Assembly: GCA_003134815.1 (NCBI GenBank)
Contig: PLCO01000041.1
Coordinates: 1 to 58,595 of the forward strand
Length of the DNA: 58,595 bases
Direction: 5' to 3'
From: Acidobacteriaceae bacterium
Lineage (GTDB): Bacteria > Acidobacteriota > Terriglobia > Terriglobales > Acidobacteriaceae
The notes under the pieces: generated by a model
What the model was told of the DNA's origin: nothing
What the model saw: only the letters and a program-made list of their open reading frames with translations
Databases searched by the model: none
Program-made: the position numbers and the translations under genes
Shown: one piece after another, positions 16,596-28,000 of the stretch
Layout of the letters: every line of letters begins with the position of its first letter
Position numbering within the stretch: the stretch's first letter is position 1

Positions 16596-18252
16596 TCGCC
16601 ACCTCTTTTTCCTGCTGACGCTCGAGCCATTCGTAGTCGTAGGCTTCGTGGTCCATGATCGGGATCTCAGGGAAGTTCTCGGTCAACGGCGGCGACTGCG
16701 TCTGCCACTCGAGGCCCGTTGCCTGCCAGGGATTGTTTCCAGCGACCTCGCCGTATTTCAGCGACCAGGTGAGATAAAGAATCGGCAGCAGGTAGCCCAC
16801 GCCGAGGATGGTCGCGCCCGCGGTCGAGAACACATTGAGCGCCTGGAACTCCGGCGGATAAGCGGCGTACCGGCGCGGCATGCCCAGCGTGCCCAGGATG
16901 AACTGCGGGAAGAAGGTGAAGTTGAAGCCGATGAACGTGACCACGGCAGCAAATTGCGAAATCTTTTCCGGATACATGCGCCCGGTCCACTTGGGCCACC
17001 AGAAGTGAATGCCTGACAGGAAGGCCATCAGCATGCCGCCCACCATGACGAAGTGGAAGTGAGCAACGATGAAATAAGTCTCTGTGAGATGAATGTCGGT
17101 GCCGGTCGAGCCGAGGAAGACGCCCGTCATGCCGCCGATGGTGAACAGGCCCATGAAGCCGAAGGCGTAGAGCATGGGCGTTTCAAAGGTGATCGATCCC
17201 TTGTAGAGCGTGAAGGCCCAGTTGAAGATTTTGATGGCCGAGGGCACCGCGACGAGCATGGTGAGCAGCGAAAAGACCAGCGCCGCGTAGTTGGAAATGC
17301 CCATGATGAACATGTGGTGCGCCCAGACAAAGAATCCAAAGACAGCGATGGCCACTGATGAGAAGGCGACCGCCGTGTAGCCGAAGACGCGCTTGCGGCT
17401 GAAGGTGGAAACGACCTCGGAGATGACTCCCATACCAGGCAAAATCATGATGTAGACGGCCGGGTGCGAGTAGAACCAGAACAAATGCTGAAAGAGAATC
17501 GGGTCGCCGCCGTAAGCGGGATCGAAGACGCCGATATGCACCGTGCGCTCGAGGACCACCAGCACCAGGGTGATGGCCAGCACCGGCGTGCCGAGCACCA
17601 TGAGAATGCTGGCCGCATAATTGGCCCAGACGAACAGCGGAAGCCGGAACCAGGTCATGCCGGGGCAGCGCATCTTGTGGATGGTGACGATGAAGTTGAG
17701 GCCTGTAAAGATCGAGCTGAATCCTGCGACGAAGATGGCGAGTCCGGTAGAGATGACGTGGGTGTTCAGGTAATGCGTGGAGAGCGGAGTGGTGAAGGTC
17801 CAGCCCGTGTCAACGCCGCCGGCGGCCATGGTGTAAATGACCATGCAGCCGGCGATGATATAGAGATACCAACTGAGCAGGTTAACTTTGGGCAGCGCCA
17901 GATCCTTGGCCCCAACCATCATGGGAATCATGAAGTTCCCGATGGTAGCGGGCACCGATGGCACAAGGAACAAGAAGACCATGATGACGCCGTGCATGGT
18001 GAACACCTTGTTATAGGTGTCGGCCGCCATCAGCGAAGTTTGCGGCGTGAGCAGTTCAAGGCGAATGAGGCCGGCAAGGGCGCCACCGATAAAGAAGAAA
18101 AACGTAATTGAGATGAGGTAGAGCGTGGCGATCCGCTTATGGTCGCCGGTGAGCAGCCAGCTGAGCAGGCCGTTCTCCTTGGTCAGGAAGTTCATCTTTG
18201 GGATCCTGGCCGTGGACTGATCGGGAAGACTGACGATGGTGGCAGCGCTCAT
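16585..18252 (-). CDS. ctaD: Cytochrome c oxidase subunit I, A2-type heme-copper oxidase
   Basis: This is the catalytic subunit that reduces O2 and pumps protons. All metal ligands are visible in the 555-residue product: His87 (low-spin heme), His263 with the cross-linked Tyr267 in [15 protein letters not shown], His312/His313 (CuB), and His398/His400 in [11 protein letters not shown] (the two hemes). The usual D-channel Glu of A1 enzymes (GHPEVY) is replaced by Ala, while the preceding Tyr-Ser pair gives the YSHPxVY motif of the A2 subfamily. It overlaps subunit II by 4 bases and subunit III by 11. Confidence 0.97.
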   Translation of the reverse strand: MSAATIVSLPDQSTARIPKMNFLTKENGLLSWLLTGDHKRIATLYLISITFFFFIGGALAGLIRLELLTPQTSLMAADTYNKVFTMHGVIMVFLFLVPSVPATIGNFMIPMMVGAKDLALPKVNLLSWYLYIIAGCMVIYTMAAGGVDTGWTFTTPLSTHYLNTHVISTGLAIFVAGFSSIFTGLNFIVTIHKMRCPGMTWFRLPLFVWANYAASILMVLGTPVLAITLVLVVLERTVHIGVFDPAYGGDPILFQHLFWFYSHPAVYIMILPGMGVISEVVSTFSRKRVFGYTAVAFSSVAIAVFGFFVWAHHMFIMGISNYAALVFSLLTMLVAVPSAIKIFNWAFTLYKGSITFETPMLYAFGFMGLFTIGGMTGVFLGSTGTDIHLTETYFIVAHFHFVMVGGMLMAFLSGIHFWWPKWTGRMYPEKISQFAAVVTFIGFNFTFFPQFILGTLGMPRRYAAYPPEFQALNVFSTAGATILGVGYLLPILYLTWSLKYGEVAGNNPWQATGLEWQTQSPPLTENFPEIPIMDHEAYDYEWLERQQEKEVASVG

Positions 18253-19328
18253 GGTTTGACCTCCTTCTGCGCCGCGGGCTTCTGGCTCGCTGTCGGCGCT
18301 TTGCCGGTCTGGCCCTCAGGAACGAAATCGGTAGTATTGAGAGTCTGCTGGACGCGGTAATCGGAATCTAGATTCTTAATGTATTCCACCAGCGCGATCA
18401 CGCCTTCTTCGCTGACCTGGCCCTGGTAGGTGGGCATGATGGGCGCATAACCCTGCGTGGTGTGCTGCGACGGGTTCAGAATCGCCTGGCGCAGGAAAGC
18501 CTCGTCAACGGTGATGGTTTCGCCGGTGGAGAGCGTGAGCCTGGAGCCATAGACGTTTGCCAGGCTGGGCCCGCGGGCATCGGGCCGCGTGTTGTGGCAT
18601 GAACTGCAGCTCAGGCTTGAGAAGAGCCGCTCGCCATCCTGGGCCAGCGAGTTGCCGCTGGTAGATCCTTCCAGCCACTTCTTGAAGTCGTCAGGCGTCA
18701 TCACCGTCACTTCGCCGATCATCTGCGAGTGATTGGTGCCGCAGTATTGGGTGCAGAAAAGGTGATAGGTGCCGGGCGTGGTGGCCTCAAACCAGACCGT
18801 GGTGTAACGGCCCGGGATGGCCTCGCGCTTGACGCGAAACGCGGGGATGGAGAAGCTGTGAAATACATCCTGTGAGATGAGCGTCAACTGGATGGGACGG
18901 CCCATGGGCACGTGCAGATCGTTGATTTCGTGCTGGCCGCCGGGATGCTCGGCCTTCCACATCCACTGCTTGCCCACGATGTAAATGTTCATCGCGTTCG
19001 CGGGCGGCGTGTAAATGCGGAAGTAGAGCAGCGCGCCCCACACGAACATAATCAGAAACAGGCCCAGTGGAATGATGGTCCAGGTGGCCTCAAGAATTGT
19101 GGAGCCTTCGATCTGGACTGCTCTCGGGTGACGCGTCTTGTTGTAGAGGATGGAGAAACTGACAATCAGCAAAACCACAAGCGTAAGCCCGACCAGGCTG
19201 ACCAGAGCCATGAAGAAATAAAGCGCGTCCATTTCGGGCGCAATTTTGGATGCTTCGGGCGGAAACAGCGCGAAGTGCGTCAACCATTTGACGAGAAACT
19301 GCCACAATACTGGGCTGATGTGGTCCAT
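18249..19328 (-). CDS. ctaC: Cytochrome c oxidase subunit II fused to cytochrome c (caa3)
   Basis: Subunit II takes electrons into the oxidase through a binuclear CuA centre. The 359-residue product has two N-terminal helices (about 36-60 and 82-102), then a cupredoxin domain with CuA ligands His157, Cys192, Cys196, His200 and Met203 ([12 protein letters not shown]). A C-terminal class I cytochrome c domain follows, with CSSCH at 241-245 and a likely axial Met298. The fused heme domain defines a caa3 enzyme and removes the need for a soluble carrier from alternative complex III. It starts 6 bases after the SCO gene. Confidence 0.96.
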   Translation of the reverse strand: MDHISPVLWQFLVKWLTHFALFPPEASKIAPEMDALYFFMALVSLVGLTLVVLLIVSFSILYNKTRHPRAVQIEGSTILEATWTIIPLGLFLIMFVWGALLYFRIYTPPANAMNIYIVGKQWMWKAEHPGGQHEINDLHVPMGRPIQLTLISQDVFHSFSIPAFRVKREAIPGRYTTVWFEATTPGTYHLFCTQYCGTNHSQMIGEVTVMTPDDFKKWLEGSTSGNSLAQDGERLFSSLSCSSCHNTRPDARGPSLANVYGSRLTLSTGETITVDEAFLRQAILNPSQHTTQGYAPIMPTYQGQVSEEGVIALVEYIKNLDSDYRVQQTLNTTDFVPEGQTGKAPTASQKPAAQKEVKP

Positions 19329-19334
19329 TCTCCC

Positions 19335-20264
19335 TTATCCGTTCACTTTCTTTGCCTTACCCAAAGTCGCTGTTGCCGCTAGGTGCTCCAGTTTGTAATC
19401 GCGGCGGAACATCACGAACATGAAACCGCCTAAAAGCACCACCGTGACAAATCCTCCCAACTGGATCACGCGCGCGATGATCAGGTCGTGCTTGTTGGTG
19501 GTGGGATCGTAGTGGTAGCAGTAGGTAAGAATGTTGTCGACAGGAGATCCGATGCGATTCGACGACGCTTCGTCGAGTCCGAGCAGCATGTCCTTGGGCG
19601 AGTATTCAACGCCCATGTAGTACTGGGCCAGCTTGCCCTCTGGAGTCACGATCTGGATTGAGCTGGCGTGCGCGTATTGCATCTGGCTGCTGCCCGGCAC
19701 GGTGAGCTTGACGTAGCGGAAACCGACCGCCTGCGTGAGCGCGTCGATGTTCGGCTGAGTGCCGGTCAGGAAATGCCATCCGTTGGCTGTTTCGGGACGG
19801 CCATAGCGTTTCACGTACTCGCGCTTTTTTGCCGCGGCCAGATCGGTGCCCTCGGTGGGATCGATGCTGACCACGATGATGTTGAAGTCTTTGCCCGGAA
19901 CGTAGCGCACCATTTCGAGGGAGCTGGTCAGGCCGTCAAGTTCTTCAGAGCAGAGCATGGGGCAGCGATAGTAAACCAGCGCCAGAATCGCGGGACTCTT
20001 GCCGAAATAACTGGCCAACGTCACCTGCTTGCCCGCGTCGTCAGTGAACGCGAGGTTCAGCGGCAACTGCGTGTTGAGGCGCTGATCGATGCCCACGCCG
20101 TTCAGCAGTGTCGGCGGCCTGTCGTTCGTGGGACCCGTCTCTTTGTCGCCGTAGGCGGAGACCTGCGCGGAGACGAGCGGGCTGCCGAGCGCAAGCACCA
20201 ACGCGCCCGCGGCGGCGACCGCTGCGCTGCGCAAGAGTTTCCGGATTGTGCTTTGGATTTGCAC
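19335..20264 (-). CDS. SCO1/SenC-family copper chaperone for CuA assembly
   Basis: SCO proteins deliver or reduce copper/thiols when the CuA site of subunit II is built. The 309-residue product has a signal or anchor (about 13-33) and a thioredoxin-like domain with copper-binding Cys101 and Cys105 (YRCPMLC) and the partner His199 (YAHASSI). A C-terminal membrane helix (about 275-297) is followed by basic residues. The C-terminal helix makes it longer than classical SCO1. Its place directly before subunit II fits an assembly role. Confidence 0.9.
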   Translation of the reverse strand: MQIQSTIRKLLRSAAVAAAGALVLALGSPLVSAQVSAYGDKETGPTNDRPPTLLNGVGIDQRLNTQLPLNLAFTDDAGKQVTLASYFGKSPAILALVYYRCPMLCSEELDGLTSSLEMVRYVPGKDFNIIVVSIDPTEGTDLAAAKKREYVKRYGRPETANGWHFLTGTQPNIDALTQAVGFRYVKLTVPGSSQMQYAHASSIQIVTPEGKLAQYYMGVEYSPKDMLLGLDEASSNRIGSPVDNILTYCYHYDPTTNKHDLIIARVIQLGGFVTVVLLGGFMFVMFRRDYKLEHLAATATLGKAKKVNG

Positions 20265-20266
20265 GG

Positions 20267-20920
20267 TTATTTTTGCTCTTCCTGTTGTTTGAGGGCGGCT
20301 GCCTGCTCCGCTTGATCCTGCTCATAGCTGGTGCGCGCAAATCCGTTGGTTAGCGGCACAGTGACGGTTGGCGCGCTTTCGCCGGTCATTAACCGCCGGG
20401 GCTTCTGCGTTTCGACGACGGTCGCCACCGGCAATCCGCGCTGAGCGATCAACTGCATCGCCTGCTCGATTGGAATCCTGACCGTCCCCTTCGACTGATC
20501 GACCCAACTGTAGTTTGAAAGCAGCAGATCCTCGCGCGCATGCAGGTCGGCTACGTCCTGGTTGCCGTCATCGGTCTGGACGCGCGGCGTGGGAAAGGTC
20601 TGCGTGATCTCGGCTATCTTGTTTTGCAATTCCGGACTGGAGGGCATATTCCCCAGTTGCCGAACGTCCACGGTCTTTGTCCACTTGCTGTTGGGGCCGT
20701 CTTCTTTGTCCATTTGCGCGTTGATCACTTTGCCAATGCCGTAGCAGAGAAATCCCGTGACCGCGACGAAGATGCCCAGCGCGGTAAGGAAGACCACGAT
20801 GCCCGTGACGCTGGCGTCGGTGCGCTCATATCCCGCCGAGGTGTCGATCTCCTCCGGCTTTGGCCCGTGAGAGGCGAGAAACTTTTCGCCCTCAGGCTCG
20901 TTGTGATCAAGCGTGGACAT
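20267..20920 (-). CDS. Conserved membrane protein of the act/caa3 operon, unknown role
   Basis: I do not recognise a named family. The 217-residue product has an acidic cytoplasmic N-terminus, one membrane helix (about 38-63) and a periplasmic domain. That domain includes the stretch RIPIEQAMQLIAQRGLP, resembling a short motif in other oxidase-operon proteins where a small helix sits near the membrane, and a Gln/Glu-rich tail. The first 14 bases overlap the end of actF. It lies between complex III and the SCO/oxidase genes, so a role in assembling or bridging the two complexes is possible but only inferred. Confidence 0.75.
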   Translation of the reverse strand: MSTLDHNEPEGEKFLASHGPKPEEIDTSAGYERTDASVTGIVVFLTALGIFVAVTGFLCYGIGKVINAQMDKEDGPNSKWTKTVDVRQLGNMPSSPELQNKIAEITQTFPTPRVQTDDGNQDVADLHAREDLLLSNYSWVDQSKGTVRIPIEQAMQLIAQRGLPVATVVETQKPRRLMTGESAPTVTVPLTNGFARTSYEQDQAEQAAALKQQEEQK

Positions 20921-22217
20921 GTTCAGGCTCCAGAATCTCCTCGAGGTGCGGGTCGTTGGTCTGCACCAGCGGCCGCGTCTTTAGTTGCGTGCAGAAGTAA
21001 GCCAACCAGAAGCTGAACAACGCGACGGGCACGGCAATGTACTCGAGAATTCCCCAACTGAAATGCAGGTTGCGCGCGGCGTCTTTGAAGTTCGGCTCGA
21101 TCAGCCAGAACATGTCGAAGGCGCGCGCGAAGATCATCCACTGGCACACGCGCACAATCCGCTTCTTATTGCGCTTGAGGTCGCGCGACAGCAGCATGGT
21201 GAACGGAATGAGCCAGTGAAAGATGAAATCGAGAGTGATGATGACGCCCCAGCCGCCGCGGATGCGATCGAGATACCAGTTGATCTCGTCCGGCAGGTTG
21301 CCCGACCAGATAATGAGGAACTGCCCGAAGGCCAGGTAGATGTTAAGCATGACGAAGGCGAAGGTGAGCTTGCCCAGGTCGTGCTGCTCGGTCTGGCGCA
21401 GGAGGGTTTTGAACGGCTCGGCCTTCGAAAGCGAAACGGCGACGATGATGGAGAACGCGAGCGTCGCGTATCCCTGCCCAACGAGGAACAGCAGGCCATA
21501 GACCGACGAGTACCAGGTGGGATCCATCGACATGACCCAGTAGATGGCCGCTGCCGTCATGGTAAGGGCGTAGACCACAATGCCGGGACCGCTGATGTTT
21601 TCAAGCTTCTTGATCCAAAAGGGAGTCGTCTCCCGTCCTTGCGAGTCGCGCTTCAGGCCAAGCGCATTGAGCCGCCACGCGTAGAAGCCCCAGATGGCGA
21701 AACAAAGGAAGCTCACGCTGAGGAATGCCGCGGGATTGAGCATCGGCCGCTTGAAGTCGAGACAGTGCTTCTGAATCTCTGAGATCAGATGCTGGCTGAG
21801 CGCCGCAGTCGTGTCGGAATCGCTGGTGTATTTCGCCCAAAGGTAGAGCCGCTTCATTCCCGTTGCCAGGCCGAGAAAGTAAATAATGATCAGCGGCAGC
21901 GTGCGGCTCATCGCTTCGAGCGGGCGCCGCAAAAGCAGTCCCCACTTGCCGCCGGAGCAGTACTGCACCATCAAGAGCGCCAACCCGCCGATGCAAAGCC
22001 CCCACGTGACCATCGTGCCCAGCGCCCAGGCACGATAGAAATGGTCGAAGCCCAGATGATCCTGCGCGTTGGCAAGGAAGATTAGAAGGATGGCAATGCA
22101 CATCGAGATGCCGCCCACGATCAACGCGCGGCTCTTCCAGGCGTTAACAAACGCGGGTGCGCCTAGATCGGCGGGGAGCGCCTTGGAGTGCGATGCGGGT
22201 TGTGATCCGTGTGCCAT
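20907..22217 (-). CDS. actF: Alternative complex III membrane subunit ActF
   Basis: ActF is one of the two large multi-helix subunits of alternative complex III, which oxidises menaquinol/ubiquinol in place of a bc1 complex. The 436-residue product has about ten hydrophobic helices and ActF-like features such as a conserved YSSVYGLLFLVGQGYA stretch and HWLIPFTMLLSRDLKR in mid-sequence. No heme or Fe-S motifs are present, as expected. It follows actE by 11 bases. The quinone site is probably shared with ActC; I cannot locate it from sequence alone. Confidence 0.92.
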   Translation of the reverse strand: MAHGSQPASHSKALPADLGAPAFVNAWKSRALIVGGISMCIAILLIFLANAQDHLGFDHFYRAWALGTMVTWGLCIGGLALLMVQYCSGGKWGLLLRRPLEAMSRTLPLIIIYFLGLATGMKRLYLWAKYTSDSDTTAALSQHLISEIQKHCLDFKRPMLNPAAFLSVSFLCFAIWGFYAWRLNALGLKRDSQGRETTPFWIKKLENISGPGIVVYALTMTAAAIYWVMSMDPTWYSSVYGLLFLVGQGYATLAFSIIVAVSLSKAEPFKTLLRQTEQHDLGKLTFAFVMLNIYLAFGQFLIIWSGNLPDEINWYLDRIRGGWGVIITLDFIFHWLIPFTMLLSRDLKRNKKRIVRVCQWMIFARAFDMFWLIEPNFKDAARNLHFSWGILEYIAVPVALFSFWLAYFCTQLKTRPLVQTNDPHLEEILEPEHVHA

Positions 22218-22228
22218 TCTTCTGTTCC

Positions 22229-23065
22229 TTAATTCTTGGCCGCCGGGGCCGGATTACTTACGGGGATCGAAATCTTTGGATCTGCGGGATAAGCCGGAGC
22301 CATGCCCGGTGTTCCTTCGCCGGCGATTGGCTTGTACGCCTCAATTGCTGTCAGCGGCATGGGCCACGGCTGCGCGTACTCGGGATGCCCTTCGTCAGTC
22401 GCCAGATCCTTCAGGTTTTTGATCTGCGCGCCTGCCGGAACGTCCTTCACCGTAGCCGCCTCGCTGAGCTGCAGGGCGCGAATGTAAGCCGCTACCGCCC
22501 AGCGGTCCGCCGGCGGCAGTTGCGCCGAGTAGTCTGGCATGGCGCCATAACCGTGCGTCATCACGTAAAAATAATGCGAGAGCGGCTGCGACATGCGCAC
22601 TTGGTCGTGGAAATTGGCGGCCGGCTTGAAGCCGCGCTGCACAATCTCGCCCAATCCGTTGCCCACCCGCGAGTGGCACGGCGTGCAGTAAATATTGAAG
22701 CGCTCCTGACCGCGCTCAAGCACTTCCATGGTCAACGGAATTTCGGCCGGCATCGCGTCGAGTTCCTGTCGGTAGCCGTTCGGCCCCTGCACGACCCCGG
22801 TGTAGAAGTAGCCGTCGTCGTGGAGCTGGCCGCGGGCCACGGTGTCGAGCACTTGCGGACGCGCGCCGCGCTGGTCGGCAAAGAAATCTGAGCCGCGCTG
22901 CGGAACCATCTTGGGCTGATCCTGCATGTCCTGGCGGCAGCCGGCGATGAGCAGAAGGCAGGTGAATCCGGCAAGGGCGAGCGGTCTCCCACCCTTTCGC
23001 AGAAGATGCGAAAGGATGGGGCAACCGGCCTGATCCCTGATCCCTGATCCCTGTTCCGTGCTCAT
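22229..23065 (-). CDS. actE: Alternative complex III cytochrome c lipoprotein ActE
   Basis: ActE is the monoheme subunit that passes electrons from ACIII towards the oxidase. The 278-residue product has a lipoprotein signal ending LLLIAGC (lipid-attached Cys43), a CTPCH heme motif at 127-131 and a likely axial Met in GAMPDY. The start ATG shares one base with the actD stop (TAATG). Residues 5-27, ahead of the signal, are translated from a heptamer array plus a hairpin repeat. No other ATG, GTG or TTG lies between this start and the hydrophobic core, so the repeat really is in the coding region. Confidence 0.92.
   Translation of the reverse strand: MSTEQGSGIRDQAGCPILSHLLRKGGRPLALAGFTCLLLIAGCRQDMQDQPKMVPQRGSDFFADQRGARPQVLDTVARGQLHDDGYFYTGVVQGPNGYRQELDAMPAEIPLTMEVLERGQERFNIYCTPCHSRVGNGLGEIVQRGFKPAANFHDQVRMSQPLSHYFYVMTHGYGAMPDYSAQLPPADRWAVAAYIRALQLSEAATVKDVPAGAQIKNLKDLATDEGHPEYAQPWPMPLTAIEAYKPIAGEGTPGMAPAYPADPKISIPVSNPAPAAKN
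22988..23058 (-). repeat. Heptamer array plus hairpin inside actE 5' end
   Basis: Four 7-base units (TGATCCC three times, then TGTTCCG; + strand 23031-23058) are followed, 10 bases on, by a 14-bp inverted repeat with one mismatch (22988-23001 / 23007-23020, loop GAAGA). The stem ends in CCCA...TGGG. The whole element lies within the first 26 codons of actE and immediately follows the actD stop. Confidence 0.85.
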
Positions 23066-23606
23066 TAGTACTCCACCTCCACGACCGAGTTCGGCTTGAA
23101 CTGCTGCAGGTAGGCCTTCGCCTCAACCAGATCGAATTTAGGGTCGAGCGCCTCAAGGCACAAAAAGAATTTGTCGGTCGTCGCGCCGTCGCGGAAGTTG
23201 GGCGCGTTGAACAGCGGATGGTAAAGCGCAGGCAGGCCGTTCAGCGCGAGCATTCCGAAGGCAGCCGATAGACCGGCCCACAGAATGGTCCACTCGTAGG
23301 CGGGAATGATAAAGGCCGGCCATGAGTAAAGGGGACGTCCCGCGATGTTGAGCGGATAGGCAAGCGTTGAAATCCAGGTCTCGAGCGAGAACATGGCTGC
23401 GCAGCCCATCAGGCCGCCGATGAGCGTTACGAGGGGAACCTTGTTGCGATGGAAGCCGATAGCTTCGGCCGCTTCTTCGACGGGATAAGGCGTGTAGCAG
23501 TCCATGCGCCGCCATCCATCCTGGCGCGCCTGCTGCGCGGCCCTCACCAGGTCGCTCGGCGTATCGAATTCGGCCAGCAGGCCGTATGTTCCTTCGCGTG
23601 CGGGCA

Positions 23607-23607
<1 letters not shown>
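23065..23607 (-). CDS. actD: Alternative complex III subunit ActD (DUF3341)
   Basis: ActD is a small membrane subunit of ACIII from the DUF3341 family. The 180-residue product has a cytoplasmic N-terminal domain with GLLAEFDTPSDLVRAAQQAR, the family motif DCYTPYPVEE, and two membrane helices (about 59-80 and 103-125). It shares its TAA with the actE ATG and overlaps the actC stop by one base, so translation is tightly coupled. It carries no cofactor motif and is thought to be structural. Confidence 0.92.
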
Positions 23608-25022
<1,415 letters not shown>

Positions 25023-25057
25023 CGCTGCTCTCAAAAAACTGTGATCGGGTCGTGCCT

Positions 25058-25092
25058 TAGTTCCTAGTTCCTAGTCCCTGGTCCCTTGTTTC
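25058..25092 (-). repeat. Heptanucleotide array (5 units) at the actB stop codon
   Basis: Five 7-base units on the + strand (TAGTTCC, TAGTTCC, TAGTCCC, TGGTCCC, TTGTTTC) end exactly where the actB stop codon begins. They occupy half of the actB-actC gap. I see no hairpin next to this copy. Confidence 0.8.
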
Positions 25093-28000
25093 TATCCCTT
25101 TGCCGGCGCGTATTCCGTCGGTGTCCCTTCGAGTTCCTGGTTCACGTTCAGCACTTCGGCCAGATATTGCGTCCGCGGACGCGCATTCAGGTCGGCAATG
25201 ACCTGGTAGCTGCGCTGCTGGGCCCTGAGTTTCGACACGCGGCTGTTGGGATCGTTCATATTGCCGAAGACAATTGCCTCGGCCGGGCACGCTTGCTGGC
25301 ATGCCGTCACAATCTCTCCGTCGCGGACGTTGCGATTCTCCTTGTCGGCCTCGATCTTGGCTGCCGAGATGCGCTGCACGCAGTAGCTGCACTTTTCCAT
25401 CACGCCGCGCGAGCGCACGCTCACGTCGGGGTTGCGCATCAGCTTCAGGCTCTCGGTTTCGTAGTCGGAGTAGAGCAGGAAGTTGAAGCGCCGCACCTTG
25501 TAGGGGCAGTTATTCGAGCAGTAGCGGGTGCCCACGCAGCGGTTGTAGACCATCAGGTTCAGGCCTTCCGGCGAGTGAACGGTGGCGCCCACCGGGCAAA
25601 CCTGCTCGCACGGAGCGTTTTCGCAGTGCTGGCAGTTCATGGGCTGGAAGTGCGCGCGCGGCGCGGATAGATCGCCCTCGAAATATGTGTCGATGCGCAG
25701 CCACTGCATATTGCGGCCGATGCGCACCTGCTGCTTGCCGACGACGGCGATGTTGTTTTCGGCGTAACAGCTCACGATGCACGCATTGCAGCCCGTGCAA
25801 CTGTTCATGTCGATGGACATGGCCCAGGCGTTGGCCTCGTTGTACTCCCAGTTGGGAAAGAGCGAGGTATCGCGAGTTGGCGTGTCGTGGCCTTCGCCCT
25901 CGTGCGCAAAATTCGGATTGGCCTTGAACTCGTCGAGCGTAGCGTAGCGGATGATGCCGCGCGGACCAAGCGCCTCATCGGCCTCAAGCGAGTTGTTGCC
26001 GCTTCCCTGCTCGCCGAAAGTCTTGCCACGCTGATCCTGGAAGTGGCTCTTGGTAATGGCCACGCCCCATTTGCCTTCCAGCTTGCGAATCGAGCCGGTG
26101 GCGTAAAGCGGCGCCCAGGTGTTGCGAATGAGATAGGCGTTAAAGCCCTGCCCGGAACCCACGCGGCCGGCGGCCTCGCGGCCGTAGCCGAGGTAGACGG
26201 TGACCGAATTGTCGGGATGGCCCGGCGCAACGATCACCGGCGCTTTCACGCGGCCATTTCCGACGGTGATTTCGACGATGTCGTCTTCTTCGAGGCCAAG
26301 CTTGGTGAGCGTTGCGCCGGAGACGATCGCAGCGTTGTCCCAGCTCAGATTCGTAACCGGCTTGGGCAGCTCCTGCAGCCAGCCGACGTTGTTCCAGCGG
26401 CCGTCGTAGATGTTCGGGTCGGGGCGGAAGATGATTTCGAGCGAGTCTTTGGAAGTCGGCGTGGGAACATTGCTGCTGATCTTTGAGCCGCCGGCCGCCG
26501 AGCCTTTGGCGTAAGCCGTGTCGGCGATCCAACCATCGTGCAGCGCCTTGCGCCAGCCGGTTTCGAAATCACCCTTGATGTTGGCCTTCTGCGTTTCGCG
26601 CACCGCATCGTATGGGCTCACCATGGGATCGTCGAGCAGCGCCTGGAAAATGTGATGCGCCGTGTGTCCGCCATAGAGCGGATCGATCATCGGCTGCACG
26701 ATCGAAACCGTGCCGTCATAGGCGCGCGCGTCGGACCACGATTCCAAATAGTGCGCGGCGGGAATGTGCCAGTGGGAAATTTGCCCCGTCTCGTCGTAAT
26801 GCGAGCCGAGGTGGGCCACGATGTTTGCCTTGTTAAATGCGTCGGCGAAATCGAGATCGGCGGGCGCGTCGTAGATGGGGTTGGCGTTCAGGATCACCAG
26901 CCAATCCACTTTGCCCGCATTCAAATCGGCAACCAGCGCCTTGAAATCGCCAAGCTGGTCGCTGGGAATGGGAATCGCCGGATCGGAAGAAACGGAAACG
27001 GTCTTGCCCACGTTGCCGAGCGCATTATTGATGGCCAGCGCGAGCGCAGCAACCGACGGATCCTGATACAGCCCCGGAAGCACTGCGCTCTTACCTGCAT
27101 TGGCCTTCAGATCTTTCGCCAACGCGGCGAGGAAATTCTGCTGCTCGTCGGTCCAGTTGTAGTTCGGAGCATCGATGGGAATTGGGAAGCCGCCCACTGC
27201 CTGCGCCAATGCCGCTGCGAATGCGGGAATCTCGCTTGCGCGCAGACCCAGCCGATGCTCGGCCTTCATGCCGGTCGTGGTCGTTGTGCTTTCGACCGAG
27301 TAAAGCCGGTTCATTCCGTTCTCCGGCTGCTTGCGCCGCCCGGCGTAGTCGCGGACGAGCCGATGGAAGCCGGGGTACGAAGCGCCAGAGAGAAAATCCG
27401 CGTCGAGCGAAACGATCACGTCGGCAGAGCTCAGGTCGTACTGAACATTCACGCCGCTCGCAAGAAATGTTCCGGCCAGCGCGGGATCGTACTGCACCAG
27501 CTTGGCCTTCGGCCACGTCGTCTGCACTTCCTTCCACTGGCGCGCCAGCGTGGGCGAGGTGATGGTCGCGCTCAGGAAGTAGATGCCGGTGCCATCCTTG
27601 GTCGACGTGACTTTGTCGCGCAGCGCCTCGGCAAACTCGCCCCACTCCCGGCTCTCGCCGCGATAGGTGACGTGCTGCGAGCGGTCAGGATCGTAGAGAT
27701 CGAGCAGGGTGCCCTGCGAGTAGGGATCGGAGCCGCCCTGGTTGTAGGCGTGCTCGGGGTTGCCATCGATCTTGATGGGCCGGAACTCATCGCTCTTGAC
27801 CAGCAGCGGCACCGCGCCGGTTGAGAACGGATGCGCAGTGGCAAAGTACATCGGCTTGCCGAGAATCAGGTCTTCAGGCGCTTTTACATATGGATAAATC
27901 GGCTCGTCGGGCTGCTTGGTGCAACCGGCCAGGCCGGCGAGAGCCATCGACGCACCCATCAATTTAAGGAAGCCGCGGCGCGAAACCGGATCGACCCACT

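Noticed and set aside
26538..27824. 428-codon plus-strand open frame
   Set aside because: Entirely antisense to actB, whose motifs and reading frame are certain. The translation is Arg/Gly/Val-rich with no recognisable motif.
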